The notes under the pieces are model-generated. The model saw only the letters and a list, made by a program, of their open reading frames with translations, was not told the origin of the DNA and made no database searches. From positions 81,722 to 145,721 of the forward strand of contig JADLAC010000017.1 in the NCBI GenBank assembly GCA_020848435.1: a DNA stretch of 64,000 nt, written 5' to 3'. Every line of letters starts with the position of its first letter. Within the stretch, counting starts at the first letter, position 1. This stretch comes from Burkholderiales bacterium (GTDB lineage: Bacteria > Pseudomonadota > Gammaproteobacteria > Burkholderiales > WYBJ01). Shown piece by piece: positions 15,563 through 23,969 of this stretch. Made by a program: the position numbers and the translations under genes.

Positions 15563-18235
15563 CTATGCGTGCGCCGAAAGCATCGAGCGCAGGATGTAGG
15601 GAAGCACGCCGCCGTTTCGGATGTAGTCGACTTCGGCCGCCGTATCCACGCGCACGAGCAAGGGGGCGCTGCGCTGCGAACCGTCCTTGCTGCGTACGAC
15701 CAGTGTCGCTTGCTGCTGCGGGAGCAGGCGCTCGGAGAACCCGACCACATCGAAGGTCTCCGATCCGTCCAGCTCGAGCGAGGCGATGCTGTCGTCGCCG
15801 GCGAATTGACACGGAATGACGCCGAGCGCCACGAGATTGGTGCGATGGATGCGCTCGAAGCTGCGAGCGATGACCGCACGCACGCCGAGGAGCTGGGTGC
15901 CTTTCGCGGCCCAGTCGCGCGCGCTGCCCATCCCGTAATCGGCGCCCGCGAGCACGATGGCTGGCACACCCTCGGCCTGGTAGCGCATCGCCGCGTCGTA
16001 TATCGACATCTTGTCGCCGCTCGGCTCGTGGCGGGTGATGCTGCCCTCGCGGTTTCCACCCATGGCGTTTCGCAGGCGCGGATTGGCGAAAATGCCGCGC
16101 ATCATGACGTGATGGTTCAAGCGGCGCGAGCCATAGGTATTGAATTTCTCGGGCGTCACACCCAGCGATTGCAGGAAGCGGCCCGCGGGCGAGTCGGGTA
16201 GGATGACGCTCACGGGGCTGATGTGGTCCGTGGTGACCGTGTCTCCCAGCAGCGCGAGCGCACGCGCGCCGCGGATGTCGTCGACGCCCGTGGGTCGCGG
16301 CGAGAACGCTTTGAAGAACGGCGGCTCCTTGATGTAGAGGGAGCTTTCGTCCCAGGGGAAAAGATCGCTGGCGTCGGCCTGGATGCGCTGCCACTGTGGG
16401 CTCTCGGCACGATTGCCGTATACGCTCTCGTAAATCCGCCTGTCCTGTGCGAGCGGGAGCAACTGCGCGAGCTCCGCCGACGAGGGCCAAACGTCGCGCA
16501 GGAACACGCTCGTGCCGTCGCGGCCAGTGCCGAGCGGCTCGTGCATGAGGTCGGCATCGATGCGCCCGGCGAGCGCATAGGCGACGACCAGCGGCGGGCT
16601 CATGAGGAAGGACGCCTTGAGCGAAGGATGGATGCGCGCTTCGAAGTTGCGGTTGCCCGATAGCACTGCCACGCCGATCGCCTCGCGCTCGGCGAGCGCC
16701 GCTTCCTCGCGTGCGTCCAGCGGGCCGGACATGCCGTTGCAGGTCGCGCAGCCGTAGCCGACCACCCTGAAGCCGAGCGCGTCGAGCGCGCCTTGGAGTC
16801 CGGCGCGCTCGAGGTACGCGCTGACCGCTCTCGACCCGGGCGTGAGCGACGTTTTCACCCACGGCTTGCACGCGAGCCCGCGCTCCACGGCTTTCCTGGC
16901 GAGCAGCCCCGCCGCGAGCATCACGCTCGGATTGGACGTGTTGGTGCACGAAGTGATCGCGGCGATGAGGATCGAGCCGTCGCCGGGCTTCCCGGCCAGG
17001 GGAGGCGCTGTCTTCGCCTTGCCGTATCCGCCCTGCGCCACGGGCGCCTGCACGAGCTCGTGGAACTTGGCTGGAACCTCGCCCAGCGCGATGCGGTCCT
17101 GCGGGCGCTTTGGACCCGCGATGCACGGCTCGACCGTGCCGAGATCGAATTCGATCACGCGCGTATATTCGACTTCGCCGGCCGCGGCCGTGCCGAACAT
17201 TCCCTGCGCCTGATAGTAGCGCCGGAAAAGATCGATCTCCTCCTCGCTGCGTCCGGTGGCGGCGAAGAACCTGCACAGCTCCTCGTCCGGACCGAAGAAT
17301 CCGATCGTCGCGCCGTACTCCGGCACCATGTTCGCGACCGTCGCGCGATCGGGAACGGTGAGGCTCGCGACGCCGTCGCCGAAGTACTCGACGAACGCGC
17401 CCACCACGCGGGCGTTGCGCAGCGCCTGCGTGAGCGTCAGCACGAGATCGGTCGTGGTGACCCCTTCGCGCAGGCGCCCGCTGAGCTTCACGCCGATGAC
17501 ATCGGGGCTCAGGATGCACACCGGCTGTCTGAGCATCGCCGCGCTCGCATCGATCCCGCCGACGCCCCAGCCGACGACGCCGACGCCGCTGATCATGACG
17601 GTGTGCGAGTCGGTGCCGACCAACGTGTCCGGGTAGTAGAGGTCGCCCTCGTGCAACAGCCCGCGCGTCAGGTTCTCCAGGTTGATCTGGTGCAAGATGC
17701 CGTTGCCCGGGGGAATCACCGACAAGCCGTCGAACGCTCGCGTCGCCCACTTCAGGAACCTGAAGCGCTCTTCGTTGCGCTCGAATTCCAGCTGCATGTT
17801 CTTTTCGAGCGCATCGGGCGTGTCGTGATGATCGACGGCCAGCGTGTGATCCACCACCAACGTGACCGGCACCTTCGGCGCGACCATGCGCGGCGCCCGG
17901 TCCAGCCGAGCGGCCGCGCTGCGCATCGCGGCGAGGTCGGCGAGCGCGGGAATACCGGCAAGCTCGTGCGCAACCACGCGGCCGACGACGAACGGCACCT
18001 CGTGCTCGCGTTTGCCGCGCGCTTGCCAGGAGGCGAGACTGCGCACGTGCGCTTCGGTGACACGCAGGCCGTCGCAATTGCGCAGCAGCGATTCCAGCAT
18101 GATGCGTAGCGAAACCGGAAGGCGGTTGAGCTTGCCGAAGCCTCTGGCTTCGAGCGCGCAGAGCGCGTAATAGCCGGCCGTCTTGCCCGCTGCGGTCGTG
18201 AATGATTTCCTAGCGCCGAAGACGTCTTGCATCAT
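15563..18235 (-). CDS. acnA: Aconitate hydratase, AcnA type
   Basis: An 890-residue aconitase of the AcnA/IRP type that interconverts citrate, cis-aconitate and isocitrate with a [4Fe-4S] cluster. Cluster ligands are visible: SCTNTSNP near residue 440 and GYGCATCNG about 65 residues later. LVVDHTLAVDHHDTPDAL, PPGNGILHQINLE, VGTDSHTVMISGVGVVGWGV, GNRNFEARIHP, TTDHISPVSVI, TYGSRRLNHHVMMRG and the swivelling-domain motif YGMGSARDWAAKGTQLLGV follow in order. The start at 18235 overlaps the stop of the tcuA-like gene (ATGATG over TGA), indicating translational coupling. A dedicated aconitase coupled to a tricarballylate dehydrogenase makes sense: the dehydrogenase yields cis-aconitate, which aconitase turns into isocitrate for the TCA cycle. 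The longer open frame reaching 19279 is a continuation through another gene and is not used. Confidence 0.95.
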   Translation of the reverse strand: MMQDVFGARKSFTTAAGKTAGYYALCALEARGFGKLNRLPVSLRIMLESLLRNCDGLRVTEAHVRSLASWQARGKREHEVPFVVGRVVAHELAGIPALADLAAMRSAAARLDRAPRMVAPKVPVTLVVDHTLAVDHHDTPDALEKNMQLEFERNEERFRFLKWATRAFDGLSVIPPGNGILHQINLENLTRGLLHEGDLYYPDTLVGTDSHTVMISGVGVVGWGVGGIDASAAMLRQPVCILSPDVIGVKLSGRLREGVTTTDLVLTLTQALRNARVVGAFVEYFGDGVASLTVPDRATVANMVPEYGATIGFFGPDEELCRFFAATGRSEEEIDLFRRYYQAQGMFGTAAAGEVEYTRVIEFDLGTVEPCIAGPKRPQDRIALGEVPAKFHELVQAPVAQGGYGKAKTAPPLAGKPGDGSILIAAITSCTNTSNPSVMLAAGLLARKAVERGLACKPWVKTSLTPGSRAVSAYLERAGLQGALDALGFRVVGYGCATCNGMSGPLDAREEAALAEREAIGVAVLSGNRNFEARIHPSLKASFLMSPPLVVAYALAGRIDADLMHEPLGTGRDGTSVFLRDVWPSSAELAQLLPLAQDRRIYESVYGNRAESPQWQRIQADASDLFPWDESSLYIKEPPFFKAFSPRPTGVDDIRGARALALLGDTVTTDHISPVSVILPDSPAGRFLQSLGVTPEKFNTYGSRRLNHHVMMRGIFANPRLRNAMGGNREGSITRHEPSGDKMSIYDAAMRYQAEGVPAIVLAGADYGMGSARDWAAKGTQLLGVRAVIARSFERIHRTNLVALGVIPCQFAGDDSIASLELDGSETFDVVGFSERLLPQQQATLVVRSKDGSQRSAPLLVRVDTAAEVDYIRNGGVLPYILRSMLSAHA

Positions 18236-19731
18236 GGCTTCCTCGCGAACTGCGCGGCGCCCGCACCCGCAATGCGGCCGAACACGGCTCCGGATACGAG
18301 TCCCGTGCCGCTCGGATAGTTGAAATAGAACAGCCCGCCGATCATCTCGCCCGCGGCATACAGGCCCGGAATGTTCTTGCCCGCAACGCTCTGGACGGCA
18401 GCATTGGTCGAGACCTTCAATCCACCGAACGTGAATGTGATGCCGCAGGTGACGGCGTAGGCCTGGAAGGGCGGGGTGTCGATCGTGTTCGCCCAATTCG
18501 ATTTGGGCACCGCGAGCCCTCGCGTGCCGCGCCCGTCCTTGACGACGGAGCTGAACGGCACTTCGGCGCGCACGGCCGCGTTGAACTCCTTCACCGTTTC
18601 GAGGAAGCGCTGCTGGTTGACGCCCTCGAGCTTGCCGGCGAGCTCTTCGAGCGAGCTTGCTTCCACCTTGGTCACCTGCCGGATGCGGTACTCGTCGCGT
18701 AGCAGCGGAATGACCTTCGCATCGTAGACCTGCCACGCGAACATGCCGGGTTGCTTCAGCACGTCGAGGCCGTACTTCGCGTAGGTGAAGTTGCGAAAAT
18801 CCGCGCCCTCGTCGAGGAAGCGCTCGCCGTTCGCGTTCACCATGATGGAGAAGGGATAGCTGTGCTTCTGGAAGCCATCGCCCACGACGCGGTCGCCGAA
18901 AGTCGGGGCGTTCATGTCCCAGCCGACCGCGTGCGCGCCCGACCAGTGGCCGCACGGTAGCGCGCCGGCGCGCAGCGCCATGTCGTGGCCGTCGCCCATG
19001 TTGAAGCGCGTGCCGCGTACTTTCGCGAGATCCCAGTTTGGCCCGAGGTAGCGGGCGCGCATCTCGGCATTGGATTCGAACCCGCCGCAGGCGAGCACGA
19101 CCGCACCGGCGCGAATCTCGAAGCGCTCGCCATCGGCTTCGGCGACGACGCCCACGATGCGTCCATTCTCCTGCACGAGCGCCACGGCGGGCGTCTCGTA
19201 CAGGATCGCGATGTCGAGGTCCTTGGCGATCTTGTGCAGCGAGGCGACGAGCCCGGCGCCGCCGCCCCAGAAGGCGCACACCTGGCCGCCGAAGAACTTG
19301 AAGCGCCCGTCCACCTTGTGCGCCTGGCGCCCATACATGGGCTCGAACTTCACGCCCTTTTGCTTCATCCAGGCGAGCGTCCGGCGGCTTGACTTGACCA
19401 GCGTCTCGGTGAGATCCGGATCGCAGCGAAACTGCGTGACGCGTGCCATGTCGTCGAAGAAGCTCTCCTCGGTGTATATGCCGTAGTCGACGCTTCTTTC
19501 CTCTTGCTCCGAAACGTCGAGTACTTCGCGCAGCTCGGCGAGGTTGTTGAAGACGAAGCGGGTCGCGCCGGCGGTGAAGAAGCTGTTGCCGCCGCTTTCC
19601 GCTTCGGGCGCGCGCTCGAGCACGACCACTCTGGCGCCTTGCTCCTGCGCCGAGAGCGCGGCGCAGATCGCCGCGTTACCTGCACCTACGACCACGACAT
19701 CGGCGTCGCTCACCTTCTTCGATCGCATCAT
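18232..19731 (-). CDS. tcuA: FAD-dependent tricarballylate dehydrogenase-like protein
   Basis: A 499-residue flavoprotein of the fumarate reductase/succinate dehydrogenase type. It has the FAD-binding motif VVVVGAGNAAICAALSAQEQ followed by VVLERAP about residue 40, ESGGNSFFTAGATRF, ACGGFESN, a TcuA-like stretch YLGPNWDLAKVRGTRFNMGD, the substrate-domain segment NGERFLDEGADF and the C-terminal FAD motif GLYAAGEMIGGLFYFNYPSG. In Salmonella TcuA oxidises tricarballylate to cis-aconitate; the similarity around YLGPxWDLAKVRGTR makes that the best call, though related enzymes use other 2-ene acids. The gene is translationally coupled to an aconitase and lies divergent from a FadR-type regulator across a 93-base gap that contains a palindrome, so local control is likely. 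A TcuB partner for re-oxidising the flavin is not present. Confidence 0.8.
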   Translation of the reverse strand: MMRSKKVSDADVVVVGAGNAAICAALSAQEQGARVVVLERAPEAESGGNSFFTAGATRFVFNNLAELREVLDVSEQEERSVDYGIYTEESFFDDMARVTQFRCDPDLTETLVKSSRRTLAWMKQKGVKFEPMYGRQAHKVDGRFKFFGGQVCAFWGGGAGLVASLHKIAKDLDIAILYETPAVALVQENGRIVGVVAEADGERFEIRAGAVVLACGGFESNAEMRARYLGPNWDLAKVRGTRFNMGDGHDMALRAGALPCGHWSGAHAVGWDMNAPTFGDRVVGDGFQKHSYPFSIMVNANGERFLDEGADFRNFTYAKYGLDVLKQPGMFAWQVYDAKVIPLLRDEYRIRQVTKVEASSLEELAGKLEGVNQQRFLETVKEFNAAVRAEVPFSSVVKDGRGTRGLAVPKSNWANTIDTPPFQAYAVTCGITFTFGGLKVSTNAAVQSVAGKNIPGLYAAGEMIGGLFYFNYPSGTGLVSGAVFGRIAGAGAAQFARKP

Positions 19732-19793
19732 TCGCTCATCCTGGTGTTTGCCGCGAAGGCAGCTTGCTTGCGAGTGTAGGCCGATTCGGATAT

Positions 19794-19814
19794 GTTGTTA
19801 AGTAGTCTTACAAC
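19794..19814. promoter_or_regulatory. Probable FadR/GntR-type operator
   Basis: GTTGTTAAG-TAGT-CTTACAAC: the two half-sites are inverted copies apart from one extra T in the left arm. The core AGTCTTACAA resembles operators bound by FadR-subfamily regulators. It sits 10 bases before the regulator ATG (19825) and 62 bases before tcuA on the other strand, well placed to control both. Confidence 0.65.
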
Positions 19815-19824
19815 TTGCCAAACC

Positions 19825-20625
19825 ATGACCGCACGCCGTGTTGCTGCTGCGCAAAAGGCTGCTGTTGCCGCTGTCGCGACGGGCAGAGCGCGTCAATCGG
19901 CGGGTCCGCTCGAAGTCGCCAGAATCGCACCGCTCAAGTTCGCCGACCAGCTCTACGAGGACATCATGGCCGTGATCGTCGCGGGCAAGCTGCCCGAGGG
20001 CGAGCGGCTGCCGGCCGAAACGGAGCTCGCCTCCTCCTTCGGCGTATCGCGGCCGGTCGTGAGAGAGGCGCTTTCGAGGCTGCGGGCCGACGGCGTGATC
20101 GTCTCGCGGCGCGGCTCCGGCTCCTACGTGCAGCGCAAGCCGAGCCCGCAACTGCTATCGCTCGCGCCGATCGGCGGCATCGCCGATCTCATGCGCTGCT
20201 TCGAGTTCCGGATCGCGCTGGAGGGGGAAGCGGCTGCGCTTGCCGCGGTCAGGCGCTCGGACGACGACGTGGCGCAGATGGAAGCCGCGCTCGCCGCCCT
20301 CGAACAGGCCATCGAGCGCAAGAGCGTCGGTACGCAAGCCGACATCCGCTTTCACAATGCGATTGCCGCGGCCAGCAAGAACAAGCTCTTCACGACGACG
20401 CTGACGGCGCTCGCCGATGTAATCTTTCAGGGTGTGAGCGTCGCGAGGAAGCTCACGCTGCAGGCGAGCACGCGCCGGCTGCTCACCGTGCAAGCCGAGC
20501 ATCGGCGGATCTTCGAAGCGATCCGCGACGAAGACGCGAGCGCTGCGCGCAAGGCCGTGCGCCAGCACATCGAAAACGCCCGTGCGCGCGTCCTGAGCGA
20601 CAACGCCGAGCCGCGGAGCAAGTAG
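19825..20625 (+). CDS. GntR-family (FadR subfamily) transcriptional regulator
   Basis: A 266-residue regulator. The winged-helix domain covers about residues 35-105: LKFADQLYEDIMAVIVAGKL, EGERLPAETELASSFGVSRP, VVREALSRLRADGVIVSRRG and GSYVQ are classical GntR features. The all-helical FCD ligand domain follows, with FEFRIALEGEAAALAAVR, the DIRFHNAIAAAS metal-ligand motif (Asp and His) and a final EHRRIFEAI with another conserved His. The ATG at 19825 is chosen; an alternative ATG at 19792 would lie inside the palindromic operator. The N-terminal 35 residues are Ala/Arg-rich and probably disordered. Divergent from tcuA-acnA-bug, it most likely represses that unit and its own gene until the tricarboxylate is present. 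The UGSC selenoprotein gene follows 106 bases downstream and may or may not be under the same control. Confidence 0.9.
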   Translation: MTARRVAAAQKAAVAAVATGRARQSAGPLEVARIAPLKFADQLYEDIMAVIVAGKLPEGERLPAETELASSFGVSRPVVREALSRLRADGVIVSRRGSGSYVQRKPSPQLLSLAPIGGIADLMRCFEFRIALEGEAAALAAVRRSDDDVAQMEAALAALEQAIERKSVGTQADIRFHNAIAAASKNKLFTTTLTALADVIFQGVSVARKLTLQASTRRLLTVQAEHRRIFEAIRDEDASAARKAVRQHIENARARVLSDNAEPRSK

Positions 20626-20731
20626 TGCTTCGCGCACGCTCGACTTGGCGTGTTATGTTCGGCGCTGGCTGCCGCCGCGGGTACAGCGCGCAACGAACGC
20701 GACGGGAAAGCGAGAGCAAAGAGGAGGAAAC

Positions 20732-21277
20732 ATGGGGCAGGCGATCGAAGTGCTCGAACCCGTTCCTGACGAAGCCGGCGGCGCAGACCAGCAGCTCGCA
20801 GCGCGCCTGTCGAGCCTCGAAGGCAAGACGCTGCTGCTACTCGACAACCAGAAGCCGAACGCGCTCGCACTCCTCACCAAGGCCGGCGAGATCCTGAAGC
20901 AGCGTCACGGGCTGCGCGACGTGATCTGCGTCAGCAAGAATCCCGACTACTCGCGCACGGTCACGCGCGAGGCGCTCGGCGCGAACATCGGCAAGGCCCA
21001 TCTCGCCATCACTGCGCTCGGCGACTGAGGCTCGTGCAGCACGAGCAGTCTGCTCGACAGCATCCTCCTGGACCAGAGCGGCATCCCCAGCGTGCCGGTC
21101 GTGACGACGGTGTTCGAGAATAGCGTGCGCGCGCTTGCTCGCGCCCAGGGCTACGCGCAGTTTCCGCTCGTCGTCATCAAGCATCCGGTCGCTTACGTCG
21201 ACGATGCGCAGCTCACCGAGCGCGCGCAGGACGTCGTTGATCAAGCCGTCCGCATCCTGCTGGCACGCAGCCACTGA
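20732..21277 (+). CDS. UGSC-family selenoprotein (TGA at 21026 read as selenocysteine)
   Basis: The ATG at 20732 follows GAGGAGGAAAC. The frame runs 98 codons to TGA 21026-21028 and continues in the same frame for 82 more codons to TGA 21275-21277, giving 181 residues with Sec at 99. Around the TGA it reads TALGD-U-GSCSTSS, the Sec-Gly-Ser-Cys signature that gives this family its name; Cys102 would form the redox partner. The downstream half is fully protein-like (IPSVPVVTTVFENSVRALAR, FPLVVIKHPVAYVDD), so the TGA is not the end of the gene. A hairpin with loop AGTCT follows at the correct distance (separate entry). The family is thought to be a thiol/selenol oxidoreductase of unknown substrate. 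The partner gene begins nine bases after the true stop. No selA, selB, selC or selD is in the window; a Sec-dependent formate dehydrogenase remnant at 10.1-11.6 kb shows that the lineage has used selenocysteine. Confidence 0.88.
21034..21066 (+). promoter_or_regulatory. SECIS-like hairpin inside the UGSC coding sequence
   Basis: CGAGC (21042-21046) pairs with GCTCG (21052-21056), leaving apical loop AGTCT; a lower helix can form between GTGC (21034-21037) and GCAT just after the ACA bulge. The loop GU is 20-21 bases after the TGA, the same distance I recall for E. coli fdhF, whose loop AGGUCU is also flanked by GC pairs. This is what SelB needs to insert Sec. Confidence 0.8.
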
Positions 21278-21286
21278 GGCGCCTCG

Positions 21287-22366
21287 ATGCTCGCCGATCA
21301 GCTCAAATCAAGAAGACTCCAGCTCGACAGCAGCGACGACGCCACCGACTTCTACTACGCGAAGGGCTGGACCGACGGGCTCCCGATCGTCGCGCCGACG
21401 CCCGAGCGGGTAGCGCGCATGCTCGAAGGCGCGCACCTCGCCCCCGATACGGTGGTCGGGACCTTCGTCCAGAGGCGGCTCCAGGTGAGCGCCGAGAAGC
21501 TCGCGATCAATGCAGTGATGGCGGGCTGTCTTCCGAGCTACCTGCCCGTGATCATCGCCGCGACCAAGGCCTTGCTCGACGCTCGCTTCGGGCTGCACGG
21601 CATACTCGCGACCACCGGCGGCGCCGGTCTCATGGTGCTGGTGAACGGCCCGATCGCGCGCGCGCTGGACATCAACAGCGGCCTGAACTGCCTCGGGCCT
21701 GGACATCGCGCCAACGCGACCATCGGCCGCGCCGTGTCGCTGATCGCGAGAAACGTCTTCGGGCGCACGCCGGGGGTGCTCGAAAAGGCGGTGTTCGGCA
21801 GCCCCGCCAAGTACTCGTTCTGCTTCGCCGAAGACGAAACCGACGGCCGCTGGCAGCCTCTGCACGTGCTGCGTGGTTTCGCGCGCGACACGAGCACCGT
21901 GACGGTGTTCCCAGCGCAAGGCAGCGGTTTTCTCATCGTCGATCCGATGAGCGCATCGCCGCAGGAATTGCTCCTCTCGGTTGCGCGCAAGATGCGATCG
22001 GTCCACGTCAGCCGATTCGGCTTGTCTTTTCAAGCGGTGCTCTTCGGCCCGGAGGCGCTGGCGACGCTCGCCGACGCGGGCTGGACCAAGGACATGGTCA
22101 AGCAGTTCCTGTACCAGCAGGCCACGTGGTCGGTCGCCGAGTTGAAGACGCGTCCGCGGCTATGTCGCACGAGCGAGATCGACGGCATCGATCTGCGCAG
22201 CGCGATCGAGCCGAGCGACGCCAGCCGGCATTACTCGATCGTCGCGGAACCCGATGCGATCCTGCCGATCGCCGCCGGATCCAGCGGCCAGCGCATGATG
22301 CTGGTGGTGCCGTCGATGGCCGAATACCGGGTCGAGTCCGAGCCCGTCACGCAACCGATCGAGTAA
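21287..22366 (+). CDS. Conserved partner protein of the UGSC selenoprotein, function unknown
   Basis: A 359-residue protein starting nine bases after the selenoprotein stop, so it is almost surely in the same transcript. I do not recognise a characterised family. Seen: an N-terminal segment KGWTDGLPIVAPTPERVARM, then VVGTFVQRRLQVSAEKLAIN, VMAGCLPSYLPVIIAATKAL, a Gly-rich stretch ATTGGAGLMVLVNGPIA, NATIGRAVSLIARNVFGRTP, and KYSFCFAEDETDG. It has two or three isolated cysteines (in AGCLPSY, LNCLGPG, SFCFAE) but no CxxC. No signal peptide and no clear membrane helix, although the AGCLPSYLPVIIAATKALL region is hydrophobic. The WTDGLPIVxPT opening recurs, as I recall, beside UGSC proteins, which supports a joint redox or reductase function. 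That is inference, and no reaction is claimed. Confidence 0.7.
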   Translation: MLADQLKSRRLQLDSSDDATDFYYAKGWTDGLPIVAPTPERVARMLEGAHLAPDTVVGTFVQRRLQVSAEKLAINAVMAGCLPSYLPVIIAATKALLDARFGLHGILATTGGAGLMVLVNGPIARALDINSGLNCLGPGHRANATIGRAVSLIARNVFGRTPGVLEKAVFGSPAKYSFCFAEDETDGRWQPLHVLRGFARDTSTVTVFPAQGSGFLIVDPMSASPQELLLSVARKMRSVHVSRFGLSFQAVLFGPEALATLADAGWTKDMVKQFLYQQATWSVAELKTRPRLCRTSEIDGIDLRSAIEPSDASRHYSIVAEPDAILPIAAGSSGQRMMLVVPSMAEYRVESEPVTQPIE

Positions 22367-22469
22367 CGCTCAGGGCTCTTCCGGCACGTACCTATGCCCG
22401 GTCCCTGGACGCCCCGATAGCGGCGTGAAATAGGGACGCGGCCGGCGGGCGCATTCCGGCTTTCGGCGC

Positions 22470-23210
22470 TCACACGGAGGCGACGCGCGCCGTCTCGAAC
22501 AGTCTTCCCGCGCAGAGGCCCTCGGTGGAAACCTGGAGAAATCGGAGCCCAGCCCAGAGCGTCGCCTGATTCGATGTGACGACCGGGACGTCGAGCGCGT
22601 GTTCGAGCTGCTCGATCTGATCCATGGTAAGGAGCTGGGTGCAGCTCACGAACAGGCCGTCGCACTGCTCGATCGCCTCGCGATGGCGCAGCGCCATCGC
22701 AGTCACGTCCTGCGATGCAATCGCCGCGGTGAGCTCGGTGGTCTCGCAACGGAAGGAATCGTACGCCGCCACTTCCACGCCATAATGCTCGAGGAACGCG
22801 ACTTCCTCGTCGTTGATGTCATCGGGATAAGGCGTGATCATGAACACGCGCGTCATCGCCAGCGCGTCGAACGCATGGGTCACGGCGACCGAGGTCGTGA
22901 TCGCCGCTATGCCCGTATAGGCGCTGATGCGCCGGGCAATCTCGTCCTCCTTGCCGCGGCCCTCTAGAAAGCTGCCGCTGGTACAGGCGAACAGGATCAC
23001 TTCCGGATGGACGTGGGCGAGATCGGTCGCGGCGCGCTCCAGCGAAGGCGCCATCGACAGGAGCGAGCTCTTGGTCGATTTCGAAACGGGCCGCGACAGG
23101 CGGTTGTAGTTGATCGCCACCGTCTCGGGAGCGAAACGCGCGAGCTCGCGCTCGACCGACACGTTGCCCGGCGGCAGCAGCACGCCGATGCGGCGCTGGC
23201 TGTTGTTCAC
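22470..23210 (-). CDS. Asp/Glu racemase superfamily protein (maleate isomerase-like), second of tandem pair
   Basis: A 246-residue member of the Asp/Glu/hydantoin racemase superfamily, close in outline to maleate cis-trans isomerases and arylmalonate decarboxylases. The two catalytic-cysteine motifs are FACTSGSF near residue 80 and VSCTQLLTMDQIE near residue 190. RIGVLLPPGNVSVERELAR opens the protein and VVTSNQATLWAGLRF closes the second half. I take a GTG start at 23210 because it overlaps the stop of the gene upstream (GTGA), meaning translational coupling; upstream of it the frame runs antisense through nothing sensible. Paralogue of its neighbour (about half of residues identical by eye). 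The pair follows a Bug receptor, suggesting that an imported maleate- or malonate-like diacid is isomerised or decarboxylated. The GTG start is typical of coupled genes. Confidence 0.85.
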   Translation of the reverse strand: MNNSQRRIGVLLPPGNVSVERELARFAPETVAINYNRLSRPVSKSTKSSLLSMAPSLERAATDLAHVHPEVILFACTSGSFLEGRGKEDEIARRISAYTGIAAITTSVAVTHAFDALAMTRVFMITPYPDDINDEEVAFLEHYGVEVAAYDSFRCETTELTAAIASQDVTAMALRHREAIEQCDGLFVSCTQLLTMDQIEQLEHALDVPVVTSNQATLWAGLRFLQVSTEGLCAGRLFETARVASV

Positions 23211-23965
23211 GCTTCGAGCCCTGGCGCCAGGCCGCGCGGGATCTTGAACAGGCGCCCCGGCCCGAGCTTGCTCGCGTCGATCTTCATGTGCTTGAGCGCG
23301 ATCCAAAGCGAGCACTGGTTCGATGTGAGCACGGGAATGCCGAGCGCTTGTTCGAGCGCCTCGATCTGATCCATCGTGAGGAGATTGGTGCAGCTGATGA
23401 AGACGCCATCGCAGCGTGTTGCCGTCTCGGCGTGCTTGAGCACGAGGTCACGCACCTGCTCCGAGGAGATCTTGGCGATGTCGCGCGTGTCCAGGCAGCC
23501 GAAGGAATCGCACGCTTCGACGGCGATGCCGCGGTGCTCGAGAAACGCAATCTCGTGTCGATTGACGGCATCGATATAGGGCGTGATGAGCAGAATGCGC
23601 CGCGCGCCCACCGCCCGCAAGGCAAGCACGACGGCCTGCGAAGTTGTGTATGCAGGAATGCCGGTGACTTGCGCGATCTTGTCCGCGGATTCCTCCTCGG
23701 TTCCCGGACCCGACACGAAGCTGCCGCTGGTGCAAGCGAACAGCATGACTTCCGGTTGCGGCCACGCCATCGCGAGATCGCGTGCCGCCTGGTCGACCGA
23801 GGCCAGCATGAGCGTGAGCGATTCCTTCGTGACCTCGGGCGTCGGACGCGACAGCCGGTTGTGGCTGATCGCGACGCCGGCCGGCAGATACATCGGCAAC
23901 TCGCGCTCCAGCGTGACATTGCCGGGCGGCGCCAGCACGCCAATGCGCCTCACGTCGTTGTTCAT
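23207..23965 (-). CDS. Asp/Glu racemase superfamily protein (maleate isomerase-like), first of tandem pair
   Basis: A 252-residue paralogue of the next gene. RIGVLAPPGNVTLERELPMY opens it, FACTSGSFVSGPGTEEES carries the first Cys and FISCTNLLTMDQIEALEQAL the second, and PVLTSNQCSLWIALKHM ends the conserved part. The family uses the two cysteines as acid and base (racemases) or one for adduct formation (maleate isomerase). The ATG at 23965 begins only four bases after the stop of the Bug gene (23970), and its own stop overlaps the following GTG, so bug and both isomerase-like genes form one tight operon. Two related subunits might make a heteromer or act on two related substrates; the sequence does not decide. 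Confidence 0.85.
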   Translation of the reverse strand: MNNDVRRIGVLAPPGNVTLERELPMYLPAGVAISHNRLSRPTPEVTKESLTLMLASVDQAARDLAMAWPQPEVMLFACTSGSFVSGPGTEEESADKIAQVTGIPAYTTSQAVVLALRAVGARRILLITPYIDAVNRHEIAFLEHRGIAVEACDSFGCLDTRDIAKISSEQVRDLVLKHAETATRCDGVFISCTNLLTMDQIEALEQALGIPVLTSNQCSLWIALKHMKIDASKLGPGRLFKIPRGLAPGLEA

Positions 23966-23969
23966 GGCT

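Noticed and set aside
15563..19279. A 1,238-codon frame suggesting an N-terminal extension of the aconitase
   Set aside because: The part beyond 18235 is an out-of-frame reading of the tcuA-like gene; the real start is the ATGATG overlapping its stop.
20645..21028. A short gene ending at TGA 21026-21028 and a separate small gene at 21092-21277
   Set aside because: Both are parts of one selenoprotein read through the TGA; frame, UGSC motif and SECIS-like hairpin agree.
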